Origin: Anaerolineae bacterium
GTDB taxonomy: Bacteria; Chloroflexota; Anaerolineae; Aggregatilineales; Phototrophicaceae
DNA length: 64,000 nt
Assembly (NCBI GenBank): GCA_019912965.1
Contig: JAIOHM010000105.1
Coordinates: 62,001-126,000, forward strand
Direction of reading: 5' to 3'
Shown here: in pieces, positions 7,687 to 17,027 of the stretch
Layout of the letters: every line of letters begins with the position of its first letter
How positions within the stretch are numbered: the stretch's first letter is position 1
Translations under genes and position numbers: made by a program
The notes under the pieces: model-generated
The model's input: only the letters and a program-made list of their open reading frames with translations
What the model was told of the DNA's origin: nothing
Database searches by the model: none

Positions 7687-8334
7687 TTGGCGCGTAAACC
7701 TGCTGACCAGTCCGTAAGCCGAGAAGACATTATTCTGGCGGCAGCCGATGTCCTTCAGCGCAAGGGCTATGAAGCCACGACTATGAAGGATATTGCCGCT
7801 GCGGTTAACCTGACGGCGGCCAGTCTGTACCACCACTTCCGCAACAAAGACTCGCTACTGCTGGCTGTAATGGAAGCGGGTTTAGAACTCATCCTCGGTC
7901 GGATCAGGCCGATTGTCTATGATGATCTCCCCAGCGACCATAAACTTCAACAGATGATTTGTGCCCATGTAATTGGGGTGACACAAAATACAGCCGTTGG
8001 TGCGGCGATGGTTTTTGAAATCCGGTCACTGCTGGATGTCAAATCCCCGCCTGCAACCGCCAGCACTGCCGACCATCAATCCTATGCCGAATTTCTGGAA
8101 CGGCGTGCGGCTTTCTTTACTGCCCGTGATGAATTTGAATACCTTTTTCGGCAGGTCATCCGCGAAGGGGTGCAGAACGGAACTTTTCGTCCGGTGGATG
8201 ACGGCATTTTTACCAATACGCTGCTGGGAGCCCATAACTGGGTTGGGATTTGGTACAAGCCAAGCGGACGGCTGTCTGGTGATGAGATCGCGGCGATGAT
8301 GGCCGAGTTCTTCCTGCGTGGATTGAAGGCATGA
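7687..8334 (+). CDS. TetR-family transcriptional regulator of fatty-acid genes
   Basis: A 215-residue regulator. I choose TTG at 7687 (MARKPADQ...): it has AGGA eight bases upstream, whereas the longer frame starting at 7618 overlaps the promoter. The N-terminal helix-turn-helix is clear: REDIILAAADVLQRKGYEAT, then MKDIAAAVNLTAASLYHHFR with the TetR recognition-helix pattern, then NKDSLL. The C-terminal ligand domain is of the KstR/FadR-like length and ends MMAEFFLRGLKA. It heads the beta-oxidation run and sits close to two copies of a shared palindrome. By analogy with TetR-type FadR proteins, acyl-CoA is a likely effector, but that is inference. Confidence 0.87.
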   Translation: MARKPADQSVSREDIILAAADVLQRKGYEATTMKDIAAAVNLTAASLYHHFRNKDSLLLAVMEAGLELILGRIRPIVYDDLPSDHKLQQMICAHVIGVTQNTAVGAAMVFEIRSLLDVKSPPATASTADHQSYAEFLERRAAFFTARDEFEYLFRQVIREGVQNGTFRPVDDGIFTNTLLGAHNWVGIWYKPSGRLSGDEIAAMMAEFFLRGLKA

Positions 8335-8364
8335 TTTAAGTTAAACAAATAAAAGGAGTTTATT

Positions 8365-9186
8365 GTGCAGCTTTTAGAAAATAAAACCGCGATTGTAACG
8401 GGCAGTGGGCGTGGGATTGGCGCGGCGACTGCCAAACTGCTGGCCTTCCATGGTGCGAACGTGGTGGTTACCGATATTGATGCGGCTCCGGCAGAAGAAA
8501 CCGTTGCAGCGATTCGAGCAGCGGGCGGCTCGGCATTGGCAGTTCCGGCGGACGTAACCGACGCAGGCGGCATCGAAGAACTGCTTGGCGAAACCGTTAA
8601 TGTTTTTGGCGGCATCGACATTCTGGTGAATAACGCCGGGTATACGTGGGATGGCATGATGCACAAAATGACCGATCAGCAGTGGGAAGCGATGCTGGCG
8701 ATCCACCTGACCGCGCCGTTTCGCATTATCCGCGCCGCCGTGCCGTATATGCGCGACGCGGCCAAGAAGGAAAAAGAAGAACTCGGTGCGGCCAAAGCAC
8801 GCAAGATCGTCAATATCAGCAGCACAACCGGCACACGCGGCAATGTTGGGCAGGCCAATTATGCGGCGGGCAAGGCCGGAATCATCGGTTTGACCAAGAC
8901 ACTTTCCAAAGAATGGGGTCCATTTAATATTCAAGTCAACGCGGTGGCCTTTGGCTTTATTGAAACGCGGCTGACACAGGCCGACGAAAAGGGCGACTTC
9001 ACCGAACGCGAGGGCAATAAAATTAAGCTCGGCATTCCCGACCAGATGCGACAGATGGCATTTATGATGATCCCGGCGGGTCGTCCGGGCACACCGGAAG
9101 AAGCTGCTGGGCCAGTGCTGTTTTTCGCCAGCGAACTTTCCAATTATGTTTCCGGGCAGGTGATGGAAGTTACGGGCGGTTTGTAG
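8365..9186 (+). CDS. SDR-family 3-oxoacyl reductase (FabG-like)
   Basis: A 273-residue short-chain dehydrogenase starting with GTG at 8365, preceded by AAAAGGAG. NAD(P)-binding motif TGSGRGIGAATA lies at residues 12-23, NNAG near residue 92, the catalytic Ser in ISSTT and Y-x3-K in NYAAGKAG, and the C-terminus ends VSGQVMEVTGGL as in FabG. There is an extra charged insert (AAKKEKEELGAAKARK) before the Ser strand. Position after the TetR gene suggests 3-oxoacyl-CoA or 3-hydroxyacyl-CoA chemistry in beta-oxidation. Confidence 0.88.
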   Translation: MQLLENKTAIVTGSGRGIGAATAKLLAFHGANVVVTDIDAAPAEETVAAIRAAGGSALAVPADVTDAGGIEELLGETVNVFGGIDILVNNAGYTWDGMMHKMTDQQWEAMLAIHLTAPFRIIRAAVPYMRDAAKKEKEELGAAKARKIVNISSTTGTRGNVGQANYAAGKAGIIGLTKTLSKEWGPFNIQVNAVAFGFIETRLTQADEKGDFTEREGNKIKLGIPDQMRQMAFMMIPAGRPGTPEEAAGPVLFFASELSNYVSGQVMEVTGGL

Positions 9187-9217
9187 GGATTAACGACATC
9201 CCTGCGGAGAAAATATT

Positions 9218-9859
9218 ATGGATAAAAAGGTTATTTTTCAGGCTGCTGCGCTGGCTGCCGTTGTTGCATTCATCGCCGTTATTTTTCAGGCCATAGCAGG
9301 TACATCGCTCCCGGACGGAATCGTGGCACAACCGGGTATCCCGGTTCCAGTAGAGGAGTTTGTTCGCGCCAGCAATGAGTACCCCGATACGACATTGGGT
9401 TTCTTCGGCGCGGATTCGCTGTTTGTCCTGAGCTACCTGTTGGTGTTCATCGGATTGTACAGTCTGATTGGAGAAACCGCGCGCCCGTTCGCGGTAATTG
9501 GGTTGAGCGCAGGTGTGCTGACGGCCATTCTGGACGCCACCGAGAATGCCTTTTTTATCACCTATGCACTAGGGGCGAAGGCGGGACTGCCGCTGACTAA
9601 CCCGGATTTACCTATCCTCTACATTATTACTAACCTGAAATGGATGGCAGCTTTTGCCACGCTGTATACCTTTGGTGTCGTGTTCCCCCGACGGAACTGG
9701 CTGGACTGGATGTTGATCGGGTTAATGCTGCTGTTCCCGTTGGTGGGGGTGCTGGGTGTTGCTAATCCGGGATTGATCCTGGTGCGTGGGTTGTTTTTCC
9801 TGATCGGGATGCCGTTGTTTGCCTTCTACTTCTGGCGATGCGCACGCGGTGTTCGATAG
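9218..9859 (+). CDS. Six-span hypothetical membrane protein
   Basis: A 213-residue protein with about six hydrophobic spans. The first begins right after MDKKV, and a periplasmic or extracytoplasmic loop of about 45 residues follows, rich in Pro and Asp. The general layout recalls DUF4386-type proteins, but I do not recognise a diagnostic motif. It lies 31 bases after the SDR gene and 49 before the TIR gene in the same orientation, so it is probably cotranscribed. Function unknown. Confidence 0.6.
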   Translation: MDKKVIFQAAALAAVVAFIAVIFQAIAGTSLPDGIVAQPGIPVPVEEFVRASNEYPDTTLGFFGADSLFVLSYLLVFIGLYSLIGETARPFAVIGLSAGVLTAILDATENAFFITYALGAKAGLPLTNPDLPILYIITNLKWMAAFATLYTFGVVFPRRNWLDWMLIGLMLLFPLVGVLGVANPGLILVRGLFFLIGMPLFAFYFWRCARGVR

Positions 9860-9908
9860 TTGTAAAATAGGGTGTGAGGCTACCTGGTGATGTTGGAGGA
9901 ATTAGCTC

Positions 9909-11177
9909 ATGCCTGATGTATTCATCTCGTATTCACGTCGAGATAAACCGTTCGTCGAGCAGTTGGTCAAAAAGCTGGAAGATGAAGGCCGTGATGTATG
10001 GGTCGATTTTGAGGACATCCCGTTCGCATCCGAATGGTGGGAAGAAATCTGCGAAGGTATTGATGGTTCGCAGGCCACCGTGTTCGTCATTAGTCCGGAA
10101 TCACTGGACTCGAAGGTGTGTGGTTTGGAAGTGAATTACACCACCAAAAATAAGAAGCGCCTGATCCCGATTCTGTATCGTCATCCGGGCACTGAAGTGA
10201 CGATTTCGCAGGATATTTCGCACTTGAACTGGATTTATTTCAACACCCCTGAGATTTTTGATGAGTCGTTCCGCAAGCTGCTGGAGACAATGGATACTGA
10301 TCTGGCGGTGCAGCGGCGGCGTACACGGCTGTTGATGAAAGCTAAAGATTGGGAGAAAAAGGGACACAGCAACAGTCTGCTACTGCGTGGCGACGAACTG
10401 GAAGAATTGCATCCGATGTTGAAAGAGGTGGATATCACCGATCTTCAGCGTGATTTCTTGAGTCGCAGCCTGAAGCGCGAACGCCGGGTGAAGATGTTCC
10501 AGCAGTTTGGATGGGGTTTCCTTGGTGGATTTTTGGGTATCGGTTTCTGGGCATTTTCGGTGTTCCCCACCGAGAGTGGCATCCTGATTACGCCGCTTCG
10601 GTTGATTTATACGATTGCACTGGGCGAAGTGTTTGGCCTATTCATCGGCATGTTGTCGATTTTAGCGGAAGATACACTGACGTATACACGGCGCATTTTG
10701 CCAGAAAAGCTCATTGTGCCCTTCCGTATTATCGGCACACTGGTCATCAGTTTTGCGGCCTGGGCAGTGTTCGGCTGGTTCTATACGCAGAATCCAGTTC
10801 TCGGTCAATCGGACATCAACTCGATTTTGTTTGGCGGGGTGGGTTTGGCAGGGGGATTCCTGCTGCGAATTCTGTTCAGGATGCCCGGATGGCTTTCATC
10901 TGTGCTGACGGCTGTGCTGACCTACATTCCGGTTTACGTCACATTTAAGGATTATTGGGATGGCGGCAGCACCTTCCAACCGCTGATTTATGTGTCCTAT
11001 GACGCGCCAGACCAGATTTACACCATTGGCATTCCCATTGTGATTTTAATCGCTTTAGGCGCAAATGCCCGCCGCCTGCTGCAAGAAGCCCAAAAACTCT
11101 ATAAGCGGCTGGTTTCAGAGCGCAATAAAAATGTTTCGACCCCGCAGGCAGCGGACGCCGCCAGCGGTAGTGTGTAG
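9909..11177 (+). CDS. TIR-domain protein with a C-terminal membrane domain
   Basis: A 422-residue protein, ATG at 9909 after GGAGGA. Residues 3-110 form a TIR domain: DVFISYSRRDKPFVEQL opens strand A, VWVDFEDIP follows, and SPESLDSKVCGLEVNY carries Glu74 at the position of the catalytic Glu of NAD-cleaving TIR domains. After a charged helical linker (residues 130-195) come about six membrane spans (200-400), then a basic C-terminal tail. TIR-transmembrane proteins are often defence or signalling effectors. Here, unusually, the gene is embedded among fatty-acid genes. Whether it has NADase activity is untested. Confidence 0.82.
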   Translation: MPDVFISYSRRDKPFVEQLVKKLEDEGRDVWVDFEDIPFASEWWEEICEGIDGSQATVFVISPESLDSKVCGLEVNYTTKNKKRLIPILYRHPGTEVTISQDISHLNWIYFNTPEIFDESFRKLLETMDTDLAVQRRRTRLLMKAKDWEKKGHSNSLLLRGDELEELHPMLKEVDITDLQRDFLSRSLKRERRVKMFQQFGWGFLGGFLGIGFWAFSVFPTESGILITPLRLIYTIALGEVFGLFIGMLSILAEDTLTYTRRILPEKLIVPFRIIGTLVISFAAWAVFGWFYTQNPVLGQSDINSILFGGVGLAGGFLLRILFRMPGWLSSVLTAVLTYIPVYVTFKDYWDGGSTFQPLIYVSYDAPDQIYTIGIPIVILIALGANARRLLQEAQKLYKRLVSERNKNVSTPQAADAASGSV

Positions 11178-11194
11178 TAGAGGAAAAGAATTAC

Positions 11195-12292
11195 ATGGTA
11201 TCGTTTACGCCCACTGAAGATCAACAACTGCTGATTGATACGATCAATCGTTATTCATCAAAGGACATCCGCAAGATTGCCCATGACGCCGACGAAGCCA
11301 GCGAACCGGCGTTGGATGTCATAAAAACGGGCTGGCAAATCGGTCTTGTGCCTTCGGCTATTCCGGGTGAACTGGGCGGATTTGGCGAAATGAGCGCCAT
11401 GACGGGCGTGCTGGCTGCGGAAGAATTGGCCTTTGGCGATCTTTCGGTCGCCATGCATGTCCTGACTCCAGCCTTGTTCGCCTACCCAGTGGTGTTATTC
11501 GGTACGGCAGAACAGCGCGAACAATGGCTTCCCCTGTTTTTAGAAGAACAATTTGCACCCGCAACCGCCGCCCTGCTGGAGCCGGGTGTATTCTTCGATC
11601 CGCGCGATCTGAAAACGACGGTGACGGCTGACGGCAGCAAAGTCCGGCTGAATGGCACGAAGGCTTATGTGCCACTGGCTGCCGATGCAAAAGTCATGCT
11701 GGTTTACGCCCGCAACACCGAAACCGGACAGATTGACGGCTACATTGTCGAAAAAGATACGGCGGGAGTTCAAGTAGAGAAGCGCGAAAAATTGATGGGT
11801 TTACGCGCACTGCCGACCTATCGGGTGAATCTCACCGATGTGACCGTTGATGCTTCTGCCCGTTTGGGCGGCGGGGTGGGCTGTGATTACAACATGCTGT
11901 TGAACCGGAGCAATGTCGCACTGGCGGCGCTGGCGGTCGGTGTGGGTCGGGCAGGATTTGAATACGCGCGGGATTATGCCAAGGAACGCGTCCAGTTCGG
12001 CAAGCCGATTGCCCAAAATCAGGCGATTGCTTTCATGCTGGCGGAAATGGCAATTGAGGTAGACAGTGTGCGTTTGTTGGCATGGGAGGCGGCGGATAAG
12101 CTCGACCGGGGCGAGGATGCCACCCGCGAAGCGTATCTGGCGCGGCAGTATGCCAATGAGATGTCCATGAAGGTGACCGATAACGGCGTGCAGATTTTGG
12201 GCGGCTATGGATTTATCCGTGAGTATCCATCCGAACGCTGGCTGCGCAATGGGCGCGGTTTCCCAACCTTCGATGGGTTGGCGATTGTGTAG
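11195..12292 (+). CDS. Acyl-CoA dehydrogenase-like protein lacking the usual catalytic Glu
   Basis: A 365-residue protein with the acyl-CoA dehydrogenase fold pattern: the N-terminal helical domain, a middle beta domain with ATAALLEPGVFFDPRDL in place of the usual TEP-x-x-GSD signature, and the C-terminal helices with YAKERVQFGKPIAQNQAI and QILGGYGFIREYPSERWLR. The C-terminus stops at FPTFDGLAIV: the segment that normally reads YEGT with the catalytic Glu has Asp360 instead, and the tail after it is missing. It lies 85 bases before a complete acyl-CoA dehydrogenase gene. It may be a distinct ACAD subfamily or the non-catalytic partner of a heteromeric enzyme. Confidence 0.82.
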   Translation: MVSFTPTEDQQLLIDTINRYSSKDIRKIAHDADEASEPALDVIKTGWQIGLVPSAIPGELGGFGEMSAMTGVLAAEELAFGDLSVAMHVLTPALFAYPVVLFGTAEQREQWLPLFLEEQFAPATAALLEPGVFFDPRDLKTTVTADGSKVRLNGTKAYVPLAADAKVMLVYARNTETGQIDGYIVEKDTAGVQVEKREKLMGLRALPTYRVNLTDVTVDASARLGGGVGCDYNMLLNRSNVALAALAVGVGRAGFEYARDYAKERVQFGKPIAQNQAIAFMLAEMAIEVDSVRLLAWEAADKLDRGEDATREAYLARQYANEMSMKVTDNGVQILGGYGFIREYPSERWLRNGRGFPTFDGLAIV

Positions 12293-12377
12293 TCATCAGG
12301 TTTCAGTCGTCGGTTTTCAGTTTTCTTTCTGGTAACTGACAACTCAGTTCGTAATTTGTGAGTTGAAAGCGTAAATA

Positions 12378-13640
12378 ATGGCGATCAGTTTTGAAATTCC
12401 TGAACATATCATCCAGCAGTCACAGTTGGTCAAGTGGATTGCTGAAAGCACCATGCGCCCCTATGCGCGCCAATTGGATGAGAACGAACATGAGCGCCCA
12501 ACCGCGTTTGTGGAACAGATGTGGCCGATTCTGCGCGACCAGCAGAAAGCAAATCTTGATAAGCTGAAGCAGACCGATAATGGCGGCGGAGAAAAGAAAG
12601 CCAAACGCACCAGTACCCGTATGTTGGGTCTGCTGTTTCAGGTAGAAATGCTGGCATGGGGCGACGCAGGTATTTATCTGTGCCTGCCGAGTCCGGCGCT
12701 GGGCGGCGCGGCTATCGAAGCGGTTGGTACGACCGAGCAAAAACTGCGCTTGCTTACGCGCTTTGCTGAGGGCGATAAACCCGTTTGGGGCGCGATGGCG
12801 ATCACCGAACCGGGTGCAGGCTCGGATAACTCAGCCATGTCCACAACGGCAGTATTCGATGAAGAAACCAATGAATGGGTGCTGAACGGCGAAAAAATCT
12901 TCATCACCAGCGGCAAACTGGCATTGGAAGAATCCAACGGTCTGGTGATCGTCTGGGCAACGGTCAATAAACAGGCTGGACGTGCAGGCATCAAATCGTT
13001 TGTGGTTGAGGCCGGAACGCCGGGTGTGAGTATTGGCAAGGTAGAGATCAAGCACGGTATCCGCACCAGCGATACAGCAGTGGTGGTGCTGAATAATGCG
13101 CGTATTCCAGCAGATAATATTCTGGGCAGCGCCGAAGTACAAGCCAGCAAAGATAGCAAAGGCTTTCAGGGTGCGATGGCAACCTTTGATGCTAGTCGTC
13201 CACTGGTAGCGGCGTCGGCGTTGGGGGTCGGACGCGCTGCGCTGGAATTCCTGAAAGACAAACTGGCGGAAAATGGTGTCGAAATTCCTTATGACCAGCC
13301 CTACCACAAACTGACCGCTATTCAGCGCGATGTACTGGAAATGGAACGGCGTTGGCGGGCGGCTTACCTGCTGACGCTGCGTTCGGTCGCCATGATGGAT
13401 GAAGGTCAACAGAACAGCCTGGAAGCCTCGATGGCGAAATTGCAGGCGGGACGGGCATCCAATTTCGTTGCACAAAAAGCGGTTGAAATTTTGGGAACGA
13501 TGGGCTACAGCCGCGAATGGCTGACCGAGAAGTGGATGCGTGACAGTAAAATTGCTCAGATTTATGAGGGTACAGATCAGATTAACACGCTGATTATCGC
13601 CCGCCGCATTCTGGATTACACGCGCCGCGAATTGGCTTAA
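12378..13640 (+). CDS. Acyl-CoA dehydrogenase with complete active site
   Basis: A 420-residue enzyme with the two ACAD signatures: AITEPGAGSDNSA in the middle domain, followed by LNGEKIFITSG, and AQIYEGTDQINTLIIARRIL at the C-terminus with the catalytic Glu in YEGT. It has a Lys-rich insert near residues 63-77 (DNGGGEKKAKRTS) before the usual helix. It is expected to use FAD to make 2-enoyl-CoA and pass electrons to ETF. Its partner in the cluster is the shorter, active-site-altered ACAD directly upstream. Confidence 0.9.
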   Translation: MAISFEIPEHIIQQSQLVKWIAESTMRPYARQLDENEHERPTAFVEQMWPILRDQQKANLDKLKQTDNGGGEKKAKRTSTRMLGLLFQVEMLAWGDAGIYLCLPSPALGGAAIEAVGTTEQKLRLLTRFAEGDKPVWGAMAITEPGAGSDNSAMSTTAVFDEETNEWVLNGEKIFITSGKLALEESNGLVIVWATVNKQAGRAGIKSFVVEAGTPGVSIGKVEIKHGIRTSDTAVVVLNNARIPADNILGSAEVQASKDSKGFQGAMATFDASRPLVAASALGVGRAALEFLKDKLAENGVEIPYDQPYHKLTAIQRDVLEMERRWRAAYLLTLRSVAMMDEGQQNSLEASMAKLQAGRASNFVAQKAVEILGTMGYSREWLTEKWMRDSKIAQIYEGTDQINTLIIARRILDYTRRELA

Positions 13641-13740
13641 TTGTTCGACGTGCGTAATGCTTGTAATGTATGTTAATGTGCTGGGATGGGAAATTTTCCA
13701 TCCCTCAGAACGATAATATACATAAGAGGTAACAAGAGTT

Positions 13741-14142
13741 ATGAGCGTTCAGGCCGATTGGTTTGACCCGGAGCAGAAAAATATCATCCGCTATGAATTT
13801 GTCGGCAGTTGGACGTGGGATGATTTATATGCTGCCATGAATCAGGTGAATACATTGATGGCAAGCGTTGACCACACTGTATATATCATCATTGATTTTC
13901 GGCAGGGTCGGGGCGTTCCCGGTGGCGCGCTAACCCATATGCGAAGCAGCACCATGCGCGCGGCAGACAATTGGGGTGGCGGCGTGTTTTTAGGGATAAA
14001 CACTTTCCTTCAGGCGCTTGTGAGCACCTTCATTAAGGTATATCCACGTCTGGGTGATCGTTACCATACGGCGAAAACGCTGGAAGAAGCATTGACGATT
14101 ATTGACGTATGGCAGTCAAAAGCGCTCACCCAAACGCCATAG
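13741..14142 (+). CDS. Small hypothetical protein with STAS/SpoIIAA-like pattern
   Basis: A 133-residue protein with alternating strands and helices (IIRYEFVGSWTWDDLYAAM, HTVYIIIDFRQG, a central GGG turn, then a long helix) that resembles SpoIIAA-like or STAS folds. No diagnostic motif is certain. It has a plausible ribosome site (AAGAGG...) and lies between the second ACAD and the bifunctional enzyme in the same orientation. Function unknown. Confidence 0.6.
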   Translation: MSVQADWFDPEQKNIIRYEFVGSWTWDDLYAAMNQVNTLMASVDHTVYIIIDFRQGRGVPGGALTHMRSSTMRAADNWGGGVFLGINTFLQALVSTFIKVYPRLGDRYHTAKTLEEALTIIDVWQSKALTQTP

Positions 14143-14190
14143 ATTGATTGCATTCAAACTTATCCAGATTATGGAAAGGTATGTTTAAAA

Positions 14191-16662
14191 ATGGGGTATT
14201 CAATCCGTAAGGCAGTGGTCATCGGTTCCGGCACAATGGGCGGTGGCATCGCCACTCTGCTGGCTGGAGTCGGCGTTGATACCACGCTGCTCGATATTCC
14301 GGCCAAGGGGACGCAGCCGGGTGATAAACCCGCCAAGCGTAATGCTCTCGTAACCGATAATCTGAAAAAGCTGGCGAGTTCACGTCCGCCACAGGTGTTT
14401 GCTGCCGCAGACATCGAACGCATCAGGGTTGGCAATCTGGATGATAATCTGGATGTGGTGAGCGATGCTGACTGGGTGATTGAGGTGGTGGTGGAACGGC
14501 TGGACATCAAACAAAGCCTGATGGCAAAACTGGCTGAGGTTGTCCGCCCGGATACGATCATTACTACCAACACTTCTGGCATACCGATTAAGGCAATTGC
14601 TGAACATCTGGATCACAGTTTCACCCGCCGCTTTTTGGGTACACATTTCTTCAATCCGCCGCGCCATCTGCGTTTGCTGGAAGTTATTCCGCACGCGGAT
14701 ACCGACCCGGAAGTCGTCAAGTTCATGGTCGAATTTGGCACACGGGCTTTAGGCAAGAGTGTAGTTATCTGCAAAGACCGACCTAACTTCATCGGCAATC
14801 GTTTCATGTCGATCACCGGAACTCAGGTGGTGAATTATGCAATTGATAATGGTTTCACAGTCGAAGAAGTTGACTCGCTGACTGGCCCCCTGATCGGACA
14901 TCCAAAAACCGCAACCTTCCGCCTGACCGATCTGGTCGGTCTGGATATTCATATGGGCGTCGCCCGCAATTTGTACGAAGCAATTCCTGAAGACCCGGCG
15001 CGTGAAGTTCTGCATCACGAGCAGGCCGACGCGATTATGGATCGCATGATGGCGAATGGCTGGCTGGGCAACAAATCCGGGCAGGGCTTTTATAAAACGA
15101 TGAAAGGCGCTGGCGGCGAAAAAGAATTTTGGATATTGAACACGGATACCTTTGAATACGAGCCACCAAAAAATCCACGTTTCGAGAGTGTGAGCAAGCA
15201 CCGCAAGGTCGAACCGGTTGGTGAACGCATCCGACTATTGATGAACGAAGAAGACCGCGCTGGGAAATTCCTGTGGAATCTGCACGCCTTCTATCTGGCT
15301 TATGCCTCAAACCGTGTGCCGGAAATCACCGATACCATCGTCAACGTCGATAATGCTATCAAGGGCGGCTTCAGCCATGAACTAGGCCCGTTTGAAATCT
15401 GGGATGCGATTGGTGTAGCCGAAACTGTCGAAAAATTTGAGGCAGCGGGTTATCCGGTGGCGGATTGGGTACAGCATATGGTCAGCAAGGGGAACAAGAC
15501 GTTCTACCTCTACGATCAGGATGGCATGAAAACCCATTACTACAGTCCGCAGGATAACGATTATGTGCCGATGGAGATTGACCCACGCGCGATTACTGTG
15601 AAGGCGCTGCGGGCACGCAAAGTCCCGGTCGCTATCAGTGCCGGGGCGGGTATCCCGGAAACCGTCACAACGGCTTGGAAAGAGACTTCGCAAGGCGTGG
15701 TCGCCAGCAATGGTAGCGCCAGTGTACTGGATATGGGCGATGGCGTAGGGCTGTTGGAATTTCATAGTCAAGCGTTAGCAATTGATGCTGATCTGGTGGA
15801 GATGGGCTTCAAGGCGCTGGATTTGCTCCAGAGCGATTTTGACGCGCTGGTGGTGGGGCATGATGGCGAACGCTTCTGTATCGGTGCGAATGTATTCATG
15901 GTAGTTATGGCTGTGCAAAGCGGCCTGATGGATCAACTGGATAACTCCATTCACCAGCTTCAAAATCTGACACAAGCGATGCGTTATGCGCCTAAACCAG
16001 TTGTGACTGCACCATTCAATATGGCTTTAGGTGGTGGCGCAGAATTTTTCATGTCCGGCGCGAAAACAGTTGCTCATGCCGAACTATATACAGGTTTAGT
16101 CGAAGTCGGCGTTGGCTTAATTCCGGCGGGCGGCGGTTGTAAGGAATTGCTGCGCCGTGTGGTCAATCCGGTGATGGCATCTAGTCCGAATGGCGACGCG
16201 CTGCCGCACCTGCAAAAGGTGTTCGAGGCGATTGCAACCGCGAAAGTCAGCACCAGCGCCAAAGAAGCGCGGGAAATGGGTTTCCTGAGTGCTGATGACA
16301 AAATTGTGTTCAATCGTTCGCATCTGTTGGGCGAAGCCAAACGCACGGCACTCGAACTGGCCGATGGTTATATTGCCCGTCAGCCGGGGCAAATCTGGGC
16401 TGTTGGACGCGACGCCTATTCTGCACTGCTGCTGGGCATCGAGGGTTTCCGTGAAAGCGGTTTTGCCAGCGAACATGACGCGCTCATCAGCCAGAAATTA
16501 GCGTATGTGTTGACGGGTGGGGCGCTCTCCGAACCCGGCTGGGTCAGTGAACAGTACATTCTGGATTTGGAGCGTGATGCTTTCCTGAGTCTGGTCACTG
16601 AGCCGAAGACGATGGAACGTATCAGCCATATGCTGCAATTCAACAAGCCGCTGCGGAACTAG
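14191..16662 (+). CDS. fadN: Bifunctional 3-hydroxyacyl-CoA dehydrogenase / enoyl-CoA hydratase (FadN type)
   Basis: An 823-residue fusion. The dehydrogenase comes first: Rossmann motif VIGSGTMGGGIA at residues 7-18, catalytic His-Glu region in GTHFFNPPRHLRLLEVIP, and two C-terminal 3HCDH domains to about residue 480. The enoyl-CoA hydratase/isomerase domain follows (residues about 500-700): GEDxF-type segment DGERFCIGANVF, oxyanion-hole segment ALGGGAEFFMSG, and the catalytic Glu in EVGVGLIPAGGG. This dehydrogenase-then-hydratase order is that of Bacillus FadN and opposite to E. coli FadB. With the thiolase downstream and the ACADs upstream it completes a beta-oxidation cycle. Confidence 0.92.
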   Translation: MGYSIRKAVVIGSGTMGGGIATLLAGVGVDTTLLDIPAKGTQPGDKPAKRNALVTDNLKKLASSRPPQVFAAADIERIRVGNLDDNLDVVSDADWVIEVVVERLDIKQSLMAKLAEVVRPDTIITTNTSGIPIKAIAEHLDHSFTRRFLGTHFFNPPRHLRLLEVIPHADTDPEVVKFMVEFGTRALGKSVVICKDRPNFIGNRFMSITGTQVVNYAIDNGFTVEEVDSLTGPLIGHPKTATFRLTDLVGLDIHMGVARNLYEAIPEDPAREVLHHEQADAIMDRMMANGWLGNKSGQGFYKTMKGAGGEKEFWILNTDTFEYEPPKNPRFESVSKHRKVEPVGERIRLLMNEEDRAGKFLWNLHAFYLAYASNRVPEITDTIVNVDNAIKGGFSHELGPFEIWDAIGVAETVEKFEAAGYPVADWVQHMVSKGNKTFYLYDQDGMKTHYYSPQDNDYVPMEIDPRAITVKALRARKVPVAISAGAGIPETVTTAWKETSQGVVASNGSASVLDMGDGVGLLEFHSQALAIDADLVEMGFKALDLLQSDFDALVVGHDGERFCIGANVFMVVMAVQSGLMDQLDNSIHQLQNLTQAMRYAPKPVVTAPFNMALGGGAEFFMSGAKTVAHAELYTGLVEVGVGLIPAGGGCKELLRRVVNPVMASSPNGDALPHLQKVFEAIATAKVSTSAKEAREMGFLSADDKIVFNRSHLLGEAKRTALELADGYIARQPGQIWAVGRDAYSALLLGIEGFRESGFASEHDALISQKLAYVLTGGALSEPGWVSEQYILDLERDAFLSLVTEPKTMERISHMLQFNKPLRN

Positions 16663-16724
16663 ACGTCAGCCTTCAGCGGTTAGCTTTTATAATGAAAGTT
16701 GACCGGTGAATTGGAGAACGCCAA

Positions 16725-17027
16725 ATGGAAATCATCCAGAGCATTAACCTGATTGCCATCAATCCCAAAGTGCGTAATGGCCGCGCCTATATCGTGGGCA
16801 CAACAGTAACTGTTCATGATGTTGCCATCGCTAAGATTTATCATGGTCAGGATGTGGATGGTATCGCTGATTGGTATGGCTTAACGCTATCTCAGGTTCA
16901 TGCGGCGCTGGCACATTACTACGATCACAAGCCGGAAATAGATGAGCAAATCCATCAACAAATCCGGCATACTGAAGAACTTTGGGAGAAGCGACCGGGT
17001 AATGAAAATTCGCTTCTACCTCGATGA
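16725..17027 (+). CDS. DUF433 protein, probable antitoxin
   Basis: A 100-residue protein with the DUF433 pattern (IAINPKVRNGRAYIVGT, then DGIADWYGLTLSQVHAALAHYYDH), whose helix-turn-helix part makes it the usual antitoxin partner of DUF5615 PIN-like toxins. GGAG lies before the ATG. Its end overlaps the start of the DUF5615 gene by 26 bases. The last residues (WEKRPGNENSLLPR) are dictated partly by that overlap. Confidence 0.85.
   Translation: MEIIQSINLIAINPKVRNGRAYIVGTTVTVHDVAIAKIYHGQDVDGIADWYGLTLSQVHAALAHYYDHKPEIDEQIHQQIRHTEELWEKRPGNENSLLPR

Noticed and set aside
12293-12377. TCAGTC/TTTTCAG words between the two acyl-CoA dehydrogenase genes
   Set aside because: Looks like a decayed intergenic repeat (similar words near 16663), but too short and irregular to define.
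12831-13475. 214-residue frame antisense to an acyl-CoA dehydrogenase
   Set aside because: Shadow of the coding strand; no ribosome site or family pattern, and the opposite strand has a complete known enzyme.
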